34,319 bases of DNA from Chromatiaceae bacterium. Lineage in GTDB: Bacteria > Pseudomonadota > Gammaproteobacteria > Chromatiales > Chromatiaceae. Below, one piece after another: positions 7,362 to 15,937 of this stretch (position 1 is the stretch's first letter; every line of letters begins with the position of its first letter). The DNA is taken from the NCBI GenBank assembly GCA_022340805.1, contig JAJDNF010000048.1, positions 1-34,319 of the forward strand, read 5' to 3'. Made by a program: the position numbers and the translations under genes. The notes under the pieces are model-generated. The model ran no database searches. It saw only the letters and a list, made by a program, of their open reading frames with translations, and was not told the DNA's origin.

Positions 7362-8483
7362 CTATCCGGTGATGACCATGTTCGGATCTCTGGCCGTGTC
7401 GTTGGCTGGCGCCTTGGTGGGTGCGCCGGCGTTCAGGCGGATGCGCAGCGCCAGATTGTTGCGTGAGTCGGCATGGTTGAGCGCCTCCTCCAGTGAGATC
7501 GCACCCTCTCGATAGAGATCGTATAGCGACTGGTCAAACGTCACCATGCCATGCTCCTTGCCCTGTTCCATGGCCTCCTTGATATCGTGGATCTTGCCCT
7601 TCTGGATCAGTTCCGCGGTGTAGGCCGACTGGATCAGCATCTCGATCGCCGCGCGTCGCGCGCCGTCCAGGCTTGGCAACAGGCGTTGCGACACGACCGC
7701 GCGCAGGTTCAGCGACAGGTCGTTGAGAATCTGGCGGTGAGCGCTGTCGGGGAAGAAGTTGACGATCCGGTCCAGCGCCTGGTTGGCGTTGTTGGCGTGC
7801 AGCGTCGACAGGCACAGGTGGCCAGTTTCGGCATAGGCGATGGCGTGCTGCATGGTCGCCGCATCGCGTATCTCGCCAATCAAGATCACATCGGGTGCCT
7901 CGCGCAGCGCATTCTTCAGCGCGTTCTCGTAGCTCACCGAGTCGAGCCCGATCTCGCGCTGATTGACCACCGATTTCTTGTGCCGGTGCAGGAACTCGAT
8001 CGGATCCTCGATCGACAGGATGTGCCCGGTGGTGTTTTCGTTGCGATAGTCGATCATCGAGGCGAGCGTGGTCGACTTGCCCGAGCCCGTTGAGCCGACC
8101 ACCAGAATCAGGCCGCGTTTCTCCATGATCAGCTTTTTCAGCGTCTGCGGCAGGTGCAGCTCTTCGATGCTGGGGATCTCACCCTTGATGAAGCGGATCA
8201 CCATCGCCACGTCGCCACGCTGGCGAAATACGTTGACCCTGAAACGGCCGAGTGACTGCACAGAGATCGCCAGGTTGCACTCCATCGTGCCCTCGAATTC
8301 GCGCACCTGCTCGTCGCTGAGGATCGAGTAGGCAAGCTTCGCGACGTCTCCCGCTTCCAGGCGCTTTTCGCCAATTGCGGCGGTCTGCCCGCTGATCTTC
8401 ACGTGAGGGCACGCCCCGGTGCTGAAATACAGGTCGGAGCCGTTGCGCTGTACCATTAGTCGCAGATAAGGGGCGAGTTCCAT
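7362..8483 (-). CDS. pilU: Type IV pilus retraction ATPase PilU
   Basis: Hexameric PilT-like secretion ATPase of 373 residues that assists pilus retraction at the inner face of the cytoplasmic membrane. Walker A is GSTGSGKS at 130-137. The Asp box is HILSIEDPIEF, the Walker B region DVILIGEIRD, and the His box TGHLCLSTLHANNANQALD. PilU rather than PilT is supported by the opening MELAPYLRLMVQRNGSDLYF and by the longer Ala/Thr-containing C-terminal tail. In-frame ATG codons at 8534 and 8495 would add residues absent from homologues. pilT, often the neighbour, is not in this window. The gene is divergent from the MOSC gene, with 71 bp shared between them. Confidence 0.93.
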   Translation of the reverse strand: MELAPYLRLMVQRNGSDLYFSTGACPHVKISGQTAAIGEKRLEAGDVAKLAYSILSDEQVREFEGTMECNLAISVQSLGRFRVNVFRQRGDVAMVIRFIKGEIPSIEELHLPQTLKKLIMEKRGLILVVGSTGSGKSTTLASMIDYRNENTTGHILSIEDPIEFLHRHKKSVVNQREIGLDSVSYENALKNALREAPDVILIGEIRDAATMQHAIAYAETGHLCLSTLHANNANQALDRIVNFFPDSAHRQILNDLSLNLRAVVSQRLLPSLDGARRAAIEMLIQSAYTAELIQKGKIHDIKEAMEQGKEHGMVTFDQSLYDLYREGAISLEEALNHADSRNNLALRIRLNAGAPTKAPANDTARDPNMVITG

Positions 8484-8554
8484 AGCAGGTCCCATTGTTT
8501 CCCGGATCGACCAAGTTAAGCGACCGTCCGGCACAAAAGTTGAGGAGAAAAGCG

Positions 8555-9358
8555 TTGTCCGGATTGACCCTCACGGCCGTGTACCGTTATCCGGTGAAGT
8601 CACTTGCCGGGCAGGCCCACGATGAACTGGCGGTGGGCGCGCGCGGCCTGCTGTTCGACCGCCACTGGATGCTGGTGGACGAGCAGCTCCGTTTCCTCAC
8701 CCAGCGTCAGCAGTCGCGCATGGCACTGATAACGGCCCGGGTCGACGACCGGGGTGGCCTGACGCTGCAGGCCCCCGGGGCTTCGGATCTGGTGGTTGGC
8801 GCGGGCGCCGATAATCCGGAGCATGCCGCAGTCCGCGTCTGGGACGACATGGTCCAGGCCAGCTTCGCGGGCGCTGCGGCCGACCGCTGGCTGAGTGCGT
8901 TTCTGGGCACCCCCTGCCACCTGGTGAGTATGCCCGGAGAGGTGCGGCGGGCGGTGGATCCGGGTTTTGCGCTGCCGCAGGACCAGGTCGGCTTTGCCGA
9001 CGGCTTTCCGTTCCTGCTGATCTCGCAGGCGTCGCTCGACGATCTCAACCGGCGCCTCGAGGTGCCCCTGGCGATGCAACGTTTCCGTCCGAACCTGGTG
9101 GTCGACGGCTGTGCCCCGTATGCCGAGGACAGTTGGCGCCGGATCCGCATCGGCGAGCTGACGTTCCGGGTCGTCAAGCCCTGCTCGCGCTGTATCATCC
9201 CGACCATCGATCCGGAGACTGCAGAGCGTGGCGCCGAGCCGCTGCGCACGCTGATGAGCTACCGACGGCGCGACAACAAGATCTACTTCGGCCAGAACCT
9301 GATACACGATGGACCCGGCCGCCTTGCGCCGGGCATGTCGGTCGAGGTCCTGGCATGA
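8555..9358 (+). CDS. MOSC domain protein (YcbX-like, no ferredoxin domain)
   Basis: Molybdenum-cofactor-binding sulfurase C-terminal (MOSC) protein: an N-terminal beta-barrel (about residues 4-120, VYRYPVKSLAGQ at the front) followed by the MOSC domain. The conserved cysteine motif is KPCSRCIIPTIDP at about 209-221. E. coli YcbX uses this module to reduce N-hydroxylated compounds; this protein ends after the MOSC domain at 267 residues and lacks the C-terminal 2Fe-2S ferredoxin. I place the start at TTG 8555 because GAGGAG (8542-8547) sits at ideal spacing; an upstream in-frame ATG at 8495 would run through this site and adds a non-homologous leader. Its TGA overlaps the next ATG (ATGA). Confidence 0.88.
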   Translation: MSGLTLTAVYRYPVKSLAGQAHDELAVGARGLLFDRHWMLVDEQLRFLTQRQQSRMALITARVDDRGGLTLQAPGASDLVVGAGADNPEHAAVRVWDDMVQASFAGAAADRWLSAFLGTPCHLVSMPGEVRRAVDPGFALPQDQVGFADGFPFLLISQASLDDLNRRLEVPLAMQRFRPNLVVDGCAPYAEDSWRRIRIGELTFRVVKPCSRCIIPTIDPETAERGAEPLRTLMSYRRRDNKIYFGQNLIHDGPGRLAPGMSVEVLA

Positions 9359-9906
9359 TCGGCGATGGCGATAGCCTGGCAGTGGTAAAGACGCGCCACT
9401 GGCTCGAGCGTATCGTTATCGGACTCAACCTGTGCCCGTTCGCCGCCGCGCCGTACCGTGCCGACCGCATCCTGTATGCGGTCAGCGACGAGGCCGCGCT
9501 CGAGGGGATCTACCAGGCGTTTCTCGCCACACTGCAGGATTTGCTGAGCAGCGATCCGCACCAGCAGGAGACGGCGCTGCTGATCCTGGCCGGTGGCCTG
9601 GCCTCGTTCGATGATTATCTCGACGCGCTAGCCGTGTTCGAGGGCGCATTGGCAGAGGCCGGTCTGGAGGGGCTGGTCCAACTCGCCAGTTTTCATCCGC
9701 ACTACCGTTTCGAGGGCGCAAACGACGATGACCCGGCGAACTACACCAATCGCTCGCCGTTGCCGATGTTCCATCTGATCCGCGAAGACGGTCTGGCGGC
9801 CGCACTCGAATCCTATCCGCAGCCTGAATTGATCCCCGAGCGCAACATCCGGCGCCTGCGCGAACTGGGACTGGATGGCATAGCGGAGCTGCTGAACCGA
9901 CCCTGA
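9355..9906 (+). CDS. DUF1415 family protein
   Basis: Protein of 183 residues matching DUF1415: opening block TRHWLERIVIGLNLCPFA, middle block LQLASFHPHYRFEG-like (here VQLASFHPHYRFEGANDDDP), and closing PERNIRRLRELGL. The conserved Cys, His and Asp positions in those blocks suggest a cofactor- or metal-linked role, but none is established. The ATG overlaps the TGA of the MOSC gene by four bases, so the two are co-translated and may belong to one process. It converges on the small gene at 9915 with only eight bases between them. Confidence 0.87.
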   Translation: MIGDGDSLAVVKTRHWLERIVIGLNLCPFAAAPYRADRILYAVSDEAALEGIYQAFLATLQDLLSSDPHQQETALLILAGGLASFDDYLDALAVFEGALAEAGLEGLVQLASFHPHYRFEGANDDDPANYTNRSPLPMFHLIREDGLAAALESYPQPELIPERNIRRLRELGLDGIAELLNRP

Positions 9907-9914
9907 CGGCCGGC

Positions 9915-10181
9915 CTAGCCGCGCAACGCGATCGCCGGATTCATATTCAGCTGTCCGTCGGTCTCCAACAGCGCAAGGCGCTGACGGTCCGGACTGACAA
10001 CGACTGCGACCGGCTGTTCGAACAGTCCATGGCGCACGAAAGCCAGCTGCCAGCCGAAGTCCTCGACTTTGCGCAGCGCGAGTTTCTGTTCCTGGGTCAG
10101 AAGGAATGTAATGTTAGGCGGGATGGGGGGCTTGTTCCCGCGCCGTTCAGTTCTTGCACCGAAGTCTGATCCCTGGGGCAT
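9915..10181 (-). CDS. Small conserved hypothetical protein
   Basis: Protein of 88 residues with no signal peptide. The ATG at 10181 is set by a strong GAGGAG upstream on the minus strand; a longer frame to 10289 lacks any ribosome site. A basic, Pro-rich N-terminus (TERRGNKPPIPPNITFLL) precedes a compact domain including EDFGWQLAFVRHGLFEQP, and the chain ends in a strand-rich segment (VAVVVSPDRQRLALLETDGQ). I have seen this general pattern in uncharacterised proteobacterial proteins but cannot name a family. It has a monocistronic position between two plus-strand genes. Confidence 0.72.
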   Translation of the reverse strand: MPQGSDFGARTERRGNKPPIPPNITFLLTQEQKLALRKVEDFGWQLAFVRHGLFEQPVAVVVSPDRQRLALLETDGQLNMNPAIALRG

Positions 10182-10287
10182 GTGCTTCTCCTCGAAATTA
10201 TCGCTGCTATTTGATCTTCCCTGTGTATTCAGATTAGACACTGGGTCGAGCACTGAGAATCTCGCCGCGGAAATAGGAGGCAAATTC

Positions 10288-10365
10288 ATGCTGCGAGCCG
10301 CAACGGGTCATCGCCATTGGGTTAGTCTGCACCTGCTAGCAAATGTCGATCTGAACCGGATGTGA
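10288..10365 (+). CDS. Candidate 25-residue small ORF upstream of tauE
   Basis: An ATG at 10288 follows a perfect AGGAGG (10275-10280) with seven bases of spacing and opens a 25-codon frame ending in TGA seven bases before the GTG of the TauE gene. The peptide is MLRAATGHRHWVSLHLLANV and five more residues. It has three His and one Trp but no run of a single amino acid as in classic attenuators. The TauE start itself has a poor ribosome site, so translation of this frame could reopen the site for the permease. It may be a leader peptide or a genuine small protein. Expression is unproven. Confidence 0.5.
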   Translation: MLRAATGHRHWVSLHLLANVDLNRM

Positions 10366-10372
10366 GCTGAAA

Positions 10373-11110
10373 GTGCAGAATGAGCTTCTGTTTGTCGCGG
10401 TGGGCCTGCTGGCCGCCTTCGTCCATGGCGCGTTCGGTTTCGGCTTTCCAGTGCTGGTCACGCCGCTGTTGGCGCTGGGCTTCGACATGCGTACCACGGT
10501 GTTGCTCACGCTGGTACCGACCGTTTCGATCAACCTGGTCAGCATCCTGTCCGAACACCATTGGCGCGCGGCGCTGCGCGACTATTGGCCGATCCCGGCA
10601 TTCACCATCGTTGGCAGCTTCCTCGGCACCCAGGTTCTGCTGAATGTCGACCCGGAGCCTTTTCGGTTTCTGCTCGCGGCGGTGCTGATCGCCTACCTGG
10701 TCATTGACCAGCTGCACCGCAGCGAGCACGTCATACAGGTACCCAAGTGGGGCATGGCGCTGTTTGGTCTGCTGCTTGGCTTGCTCGCCGGCGTGGTCAA
10801 CATCTTCGCACCGCTGGTGGTCGCGTACGCGCTGTACACGCGCATGCCGGTGACGCTGATGGTCGCGACTTTCAATCTCAGTTTCATCACCAGCAAGTCT
10901 GGCCAGATCATCGGCTTCGTGAGTCGCGGCGCCTTCGATCTCGACGTGGTCGGCCTCGCCGTGATGGTCCTGCCGTTGATACTGGGCTCGCTGTGGTTGG
11001 GCATCCGCCTGCGCAAGCGGATCGATATGCAGACCTACCGCGGCATGCTGCGCGCCGCACTGTGGGTGATATCGATCGCGATCCTGCTCGACGCCTTGCG
11101 CCGCATGTGA
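10373..11110 (+). CDS. TauE/SafE family permease (sulfite exporter type)
   Basis: Integral inner-membrane protein of 245 residues with about seven or eight hydrophobic segments. The N-terminal repeat motif is HGAFGFGFPVLVTPLLA, and the second repeat begins GLLLGLLAGVVNIFAPLVV. Both are typical of the TauE/SafE (DUF81) family, whose members move sulfite, sulfoacetate or other organic anions outward. Substrate cannot be assigned, but a sulfur-oxidising host would fit sulfite or sulfonate. The start is GTG at 10373, with weak ribosome binding and likely coupling to the small ORF ending at 10365. It converges with arfB, leaving about 40 bp between them. Confidence 0.88.
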   Translation: MQNELLFVAVGLLAAFVHGAFGFGFPVLVTPLLALGFDMRTTVLLTLVPTVSINLVSILSEHHWRAALRDYWPIPAFTIVGSFLGTQVLLNVDPEPFRFLLAAVLIAYLVIDQLHRSEHVIQVPKWGMALFGLLLGLLAGVVNIFAPLVVAYALYTRMPVTLMVATFNLSFITSKSGQIIGFVSRGAFDLDVVGLAVMVLPLILGSLWLGIRLRKRIDMQTYRGMLRAALWVISIAILLDALRRM

Positions 11111-11149
11111 TGCGATCGAACACGCACGCCGCGGCTACTTGGCGCAGGC

Positions 11150-11563
11150 TCAGTCTTCCACGGATCCGCGCAGTCGCTTGGTCTGGCCGCGCCGCGTCTT
11201 GCTGTCCATGCGCTTGCGCTGCGAGGACAGCGTCGGCTTGGTCGGTCTGCGCTTCTTCGACGTCCGGCTCGCATCTACGATCATTTCACGCAGCCGTTCG
11301 AGTGCATCGGCGCGGTTCTTCTCCTGGGTGCGAAAACGTTGAGCCTTGATGATGACGATGCCGTCGTTGGAGATCCGCTGGTCGCGCATCGCCAGCAGGC
11401 GCTCCTTTACCGGTTCGGGAAGCGATGAGGCGCGGATGTCGAAACGCAGGTGCAGGGCCGATGAGACCTTGTTGACGTTCTGTCCGCCGGCCCCCTGCGC
11501 GCGAATCGCCTGCCATTCCAGCTCGTCGTCCGGCACGCTGATGTGGGGGGTGATGTGCAACAC
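11150..11563 (-). CDS. arfB: Alternative ribosome-rescue factor ArfB (YaeJ)
   Basis: Peptidyl-tRNA hydrolase that frees ribosomes stalled at the end of broken mRNA. The 137-residue protein has the catalytic GGQ within AQGAGGQNVNKVSSALHLRF at about residues 22-41. It ends in a long basic tail (from about residue 100, KKRRPTKPTLSSQRKRM) that in ArfB enters the empty mRNA channel. It lacks the codon-recognition domains of RF1 and RF2, as expected. The stop at 11150 faces the tauE stop. Nine bases upstream of its start lies the end of a dehydrogenase remnant on the same strand. Confidence 0.95.
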   Translation of the reverse strand: MLHITPHISVPDDELEWQAIRAQGAGGQNVNKVSSALHLRFDIRASSLPEPVKERLLAMRDQRISNDGIVIIKAQRFRTQEKNRADALERLREMIVDASRTSKKRRPTKPTLSSQRKRMDSKTRRGQTKRLRGSVED

Positions 11564-11572
11564 TGGAGATCC

Positions 11573-11697
11573 TCAGTTCGCCGGTACTAGGCGCACCAGC
11601 TGGCCATCGTCTTCGTGAGTCAACCAGTACAGTAGCCCGTCTGGTCCCTGGCGTACGTCGCGCACCCGCCCCGACGCGTCCGCGAGTATGCGTACTG
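11573..11697 (-). pseudogene. C-terminal remnant of PQQ-dependent sugar dehydrogenase
   Basis: The last 40 or so residues of an open frame here read VRILADASGRVRDVRQGPDG and then LLYWLTHEDDGQLVRLVPAN. This matches the C-terminal beta-propeller blade of soluble PQQ-type glucose/sorbosone dehydrogenases (YliI/Asd family), where RVRDVRQGPDG and a closing LLR(L)xP are characteristic. The rest of the roughly 350-residue enzyme is absent: the ABC-F gene starts only about 100 bp upstream, and the intervening codons are not propeller-like. I interpret it as the 3' end left by a deletion. A short functional protein is unlikely. Confidence 0.7.
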
Positions 11698-11799
11698 GAC
11701 GCGGTCTTGGCCACGCCCGCAGCCCATGGCTGTGAAGTCTGCAGGCTATCAGCGGGTAGATCAGCCGCTCAAGCGGTCGATCCAAATCGAGGTCGACCG

Positions 11800-13701
<1,902 letters not shown>

Positions 13702-13750
13702 GGGCGCGCAGTGTACCGGTGAAGATGGGGTTTAACCATGCACGGGAGGT

Positions 13751-13773
13751 CGGGGCCGGGCCGCGCGGCCCCG
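13751..13773. repeat. GC-rich hairpin between comM and the ABC-F gene
   Basis: CGGGGCC (13751-13757) and GGCCCCG (13767-13773) form a perfect seven-pair stem with a nine-base loop. No T-run follows on either strand, so it is not a standard intrinsic terminator. It may slow transcription or protect mRNA ends between comM and the ABC-F gene. Confidence 0.45.
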
Positions 13774-13835
13774 TGGAAATTTCAATACCGTGTCCTGGCC
13801 CAGGGCTGCCACGCGGTTTGCCGCCCCGGGCCGTC

Positions 13836-15347
13836 TCAGCCGCGGCGATCCAGGCGCCGGTAGCCGATCGCCTCGGTGAGGTGGGAGAGTCCAATGGCCG
13901 CACTCGCGTCCAGATCCGCCAGCGTACGGGCGACGCGCAGGATCCTGTGCAGGGCACGCGCAGACAGGCCGAGTTTTTCGATCGCCCCGGTGAGTAGCCC
14001 ATGACCCTGCGCGGGAAGGGTGCAGTGGCGGTTCAGCTCGCCCTGTTCGAGGCGCGCGTTGGGCCGGCCCTGACGGGCCAGCTGACGCTGCCAGGCCACG
14101 GCTACCCTGGCCCGCACGGCGGCGCTGTCCTCGCCTTTGCTCTGCAGGCCTTTGAGCAATTCCTCGCGTGGCACGCTGGCCACTTCGATCTGCAGGTCGA
14201 TGCGATCGCGCAGCGGGCCCGATACGCGACGTTGGTAGCGCGCCGCCTGCTCCGCGCCACAGCTGGCGCAGCGCCGCAGCGGTTCATTGGCGAAACCACA
14301 CTTGCAGGGGTTCATCGCCGCCACCATCTGGAAGTCGGCGCGGAACTCGGCCTGGCGCGCGGCGCGCGAGATCAGTATCCGCCCGCTCTCCATTGGCTCG
14401 CGCAACACGTCCAGCACGCGCGGGTCAAACTCGGGCAGCTCGTCGAGAAACAACACGCCGTTGTGTGCCAGCGACACCTCGCCTGGCCGCGGCGCGCTAC
14501 CGCCGCCGACCAGGGCGACGCCGGAGGCTGTATGGTGCGGGGCGCGAAACGGCCGCTGTTGCCAGTCTGCATCGTCAAACGGCAACCCGGCGACCGAGCG
14601 GATTGCCGCAGTTTGCAGCGCCTCGTCTTCGTTCATCGACGGAAGGATGCCTGGCAGACGATGCGCGAGCATCGACTTGCCGCTGCCCGGCGGACCCATC
14701 ATCAGCAGGTTGTGACGACCCGCCGCGGCTATCTCGAGCGCGCGCCTTGCCTGCGCCTGGCCACTGACATCGGCGAGGTCGGGCAGTACGCGCTGCGGCG
14801 CGCCACGCGGTGTGGCCGTCGTCGCGGCCAGCGGCCGCTGGCCATTGAGGTGGCCGCTCACCGCGAGCAGGTGATCCACGGCATAAAGCGGCACGTCTCT
14901 CACCAGGCTGGCCTCCGCGAGATTGCCTGCTGGCAGCATCAGGCGGGTCCCCTGGGTGCGGCTAGCCAGCGCGAACGGCAGGATCCCGCTGACCGCGCGC
15001 ACTTTGCCGGCGAGGCTGAGTTCGCCGACCAGTTCGTAGCCTTGCGCGGCGTCGCGCGGCAACTGGCCGCTTGCGATCAATACACCGACCGCGATCGCCA
15101 GATCGAAGCGGCTGCCCTGCTTGGGCAGGTCGGCCGGGGCGAGATTGACCGTGATACGTCGTGCCGGGAACTCGAAGCCGCTGTTGAGCAGCGCGCTGCG
15201 CACGCGCTCGCGGCTCTCCTGCACGGCCTTTTCGGGCAGGCCCACGATGTTGAAGGCGGGCAGGCCGTTGGCCAGGTGGGTTTCGACCAGCACGGCTGGT
15301 GCGCTGACGCCGAGCGCCGCCCGGCAGAGGGTACTTGCAAATGACAT
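13836..15347 (-). CDS. comM: YifB/ComM family Mg-chelatase-like AAA+ ATPase
   Basis: AAA+ helicase that drives branch migration during natural transformation in ComM-characterised species; acts on DNA in the cytoplasm. The 503-residue protein opens MSFASTLCRAALGV, with an N-terminal Lon-protease-like S5 fold carrying GLPEKAVQESRERVRSAL. Walker A is GPPGSGKS at 218-225, and Walker B is NGVLFLDELPEFD. A four-cysteine cluster (NPCKCGFANEP then RRCASCGAEQ) lies at about 350-370. The C-terminal helical domain ends the chain at full family length. The gene is 47 bp downstream of ubiK, and this pairing beside glnK-amtB is the same as in Pseudomonas. Whether the organism is naturally competent is not shown here. 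Confidence 0.94.
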   Translation of the reverse strand: MSFASTLCRAALGVSAPAVLVETHLANGLPAFNIVGLPEKAVQESRERVRSALLNSGFEFPARRITVNLAPADLPKQGSRFDLAIAVGVLIASGQLPRDAAQGYELVGELSLAGKVRAVSGILPFALASRTQGTRLMLPAGNLAEASLVRDVPLYAVDHLLAVSGHLNGQRPLAATTATPRGAPQRVLPDLADVSGQAQARRALEIAAAGRHNLLMMGPPGSGKSMLAHRLPGILPSMNEDEALQTAAIRSVAGLPFDDADWQQRPFRAPHHTASGVALVGGGSAPRPGEVSLAHNGVLFLDELPEFDPRVLDVLREPMESGRILISRAARQAEFRADFQMVAAMNPCKCGFANEPLRRCASCGAEQAARYQRRVSGPLRDRIDLQIEVASVPREELLKGLQSKGEDSAAVRARVAVAWQRQLARQGRPNARLEQGELNRHCTLPAQGHGLLTGAIEKLGLSARALHRILRVARTLADLDASAAIGLSHLTEAIGYRRLDRRG

Positions 15348-15367
15348 GACCTTCCCTGGTCGCCAAT

Positions 15368-15386
15368 GCCCGGCAGCCTACCGGGC
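15368..15386. repeat. Short inverted and direct repeat between ubiK and comM
   Basis: In the 47-bp spacer, GCCCGG and CCGGGC pair around a seven-base loop, and the word GCAGCCTA occurs twice in a row around it. No T-run follows. It may be a weak mRNA structure before the comM ribosome site. Confidence 0.35.
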
Positions 15387-15394
15387 AGCCTAGT

Positions 15395-15649
15395 TCATTC
15401 GTCCGCGTTCGCGGTCTGCTCCAGCGCGGCGACCCGTGCCTCCAACACCTTGAGCTTTTCGCGGGTGCGCTGCAGTACCGCCTGCTGGACCTCGAATTCC
15501 TCGCGGGTCACCAGGCGCATCCGGCTCAATGTCCCTTCGAGCGCGCTACGCAGGTTGCGCTGCAGATCGTCCTGCAGGCTCTGCATGCCGCGCGGCAGGC
15601 TGTCTGAGATGCGCCGCGACAGGTCGTCGAAAAGTTTGGGGTCGAGCAC
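15395..15649 (-). CDS. ubiK: UbiK (YqiC/BMFP) ubiquinone biosynthesis accessory factor
   Basis: Small accessory protein of 84 residues needed for efficient aerobic ubiquinone synthesis, working with UbiJ in the cytoplasmic Ubi complex. The N-terminus MLDPKLFDDLSRRISDSLP is an amphipathic membrane-binding helix, and the C-terminal half is a coiled coil (TREEFEVQQAVLQRTREKL, then LEARVAALEQ) that drives trimerisation. The start is the GTG at 15649: a GGAGG sits eight bases before it and homologues begin at the same (I/L)DPK. The open frame extends to 15856 but that part is not protein-like and covers the regulatory spacer. It is divergent from the ammonium operon. Confidence 0.92.
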   Translation of the reverse strand: MLDPKLFDDLSRRISDSLPRGMQSLQDDLQRNLRSALEGTLSRMRLVTREEFEVQQAVLQRTREKLKVLEARVAALEQTANADE

Positions 15650-15677
15650 CGGGATCACCTCCACCGCGCAGCCTGAA

Positions 15678-15706
15678 CATGCACTGGCAGGGTAGAAAAG
15701 TGCATG
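15678..15706. promoter_or_regulatory. Perfect 8-bp inverted repeat, candidate operator
   Basis: CATGCACT (15678-15685) and AGTGCATG (15699-15706) are exact reverse complements separated by 13 bases. It lies just upstream of the ubiK start and about 180 bp before the sigma-54 site of the divergent operon. A second overlapping pair, GCATGCC with GGCATGC further on, uses the same right arm. It could be an operator for ubiK or a distal nitrogen-control site. Function is inferred from symmetry only. Confidence 0.45.
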
Positions 15707-15740
15707 CCTGTTGTCCACCCGGGCATGCGCGCCATTCCGG

Positions 15741-15757
15741 TGCATCAATTTGGTGCG
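15741..15757 (+). promoter_or_regulatory. NtrC-like enhancer site
   Basis: TGCATCAATTTGGTGCG matches the NtrC consensus TGCACC-N5-GGTGCA at 10 of 12 informative bases with correct spacing. Its centre is about 127 bases before the start predicted from the sigma-54 promoter, the distance typical of NtrC enhancers. A second, imperfect set of half-sites (GGCACC at 15760 and GGTGCA at 15781) follows immediately. Confidence 0.68.
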
Positions 15758-15810
15758 CTGGCACCTGGATGGGTGATTTTGGTGCATCAGTGTCTCCTTA
15801 TACCCTGTGT

Positions 15811-15839
15811 TTGTAATACAACTGTATGAAATTGCATAC
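15811..15839. repeat. Two small palindromes in the AT-rich promoter spacer
   Basis: TTGTAATACAA (15811-15821) and GTATG-N6-CATAC (15824-15839) are exact palindromes lying between the NtrC-like site and the sigma-54 promoter, at about -65 to -37. They may be a binding site for a further regulator or a bendable segment that helps looping. Confidence 0.4.
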
Positions 15840-15850
15840 AAATACCGCCT

Positions 15851-15867
15851 TGGCACAGCTCCTGCTT
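15851..15867 (+). promoter_or_regulatory. Sigma-54 (RpoN) promoter of the ammonium operon
   Basis: TGGCACAGCTCCTGCTT matches TGGCAC-N5-TTGCW closely: the -24 GG and -12 GC are both present and their spacing is exact. The predicted start is near 15876, giving a leader of about 60 bases before the outer-membrane protein gene. With the upstream NtrC-like site, this indicates induction when nitrogen is limiting. Confidence 0.8.
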
Positions 15868-15937
15868 AAGTCTGGTCAGTCGCGTGTATCGCACCGATTG
15901 AAATCGAAACTAAATCAGCATCTAGGGAGTTGACCCA

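Noticed and set aside
11775-11799. GGTCGA ... TCGACC dyad after the ABC-F gene as a terminator
   Set aside because: Only six pairs with a 12-base loop and no T-run; likely a chance palindrome.
14001-15344. 447-codon open frame on the plus strand across comM
   Set aside because: Antisense to a gene with intact AAA+ motifs; low-complexity Ala/Arg/Gln composition and no family pattern.
15650-15856. Upstream extension of the ubiK frame
   Set aside because: It covers the NtrC-like site and inverted repeat, is not protein-like, and the GTG at 15649 has a strong ribosome site and matches homologues.
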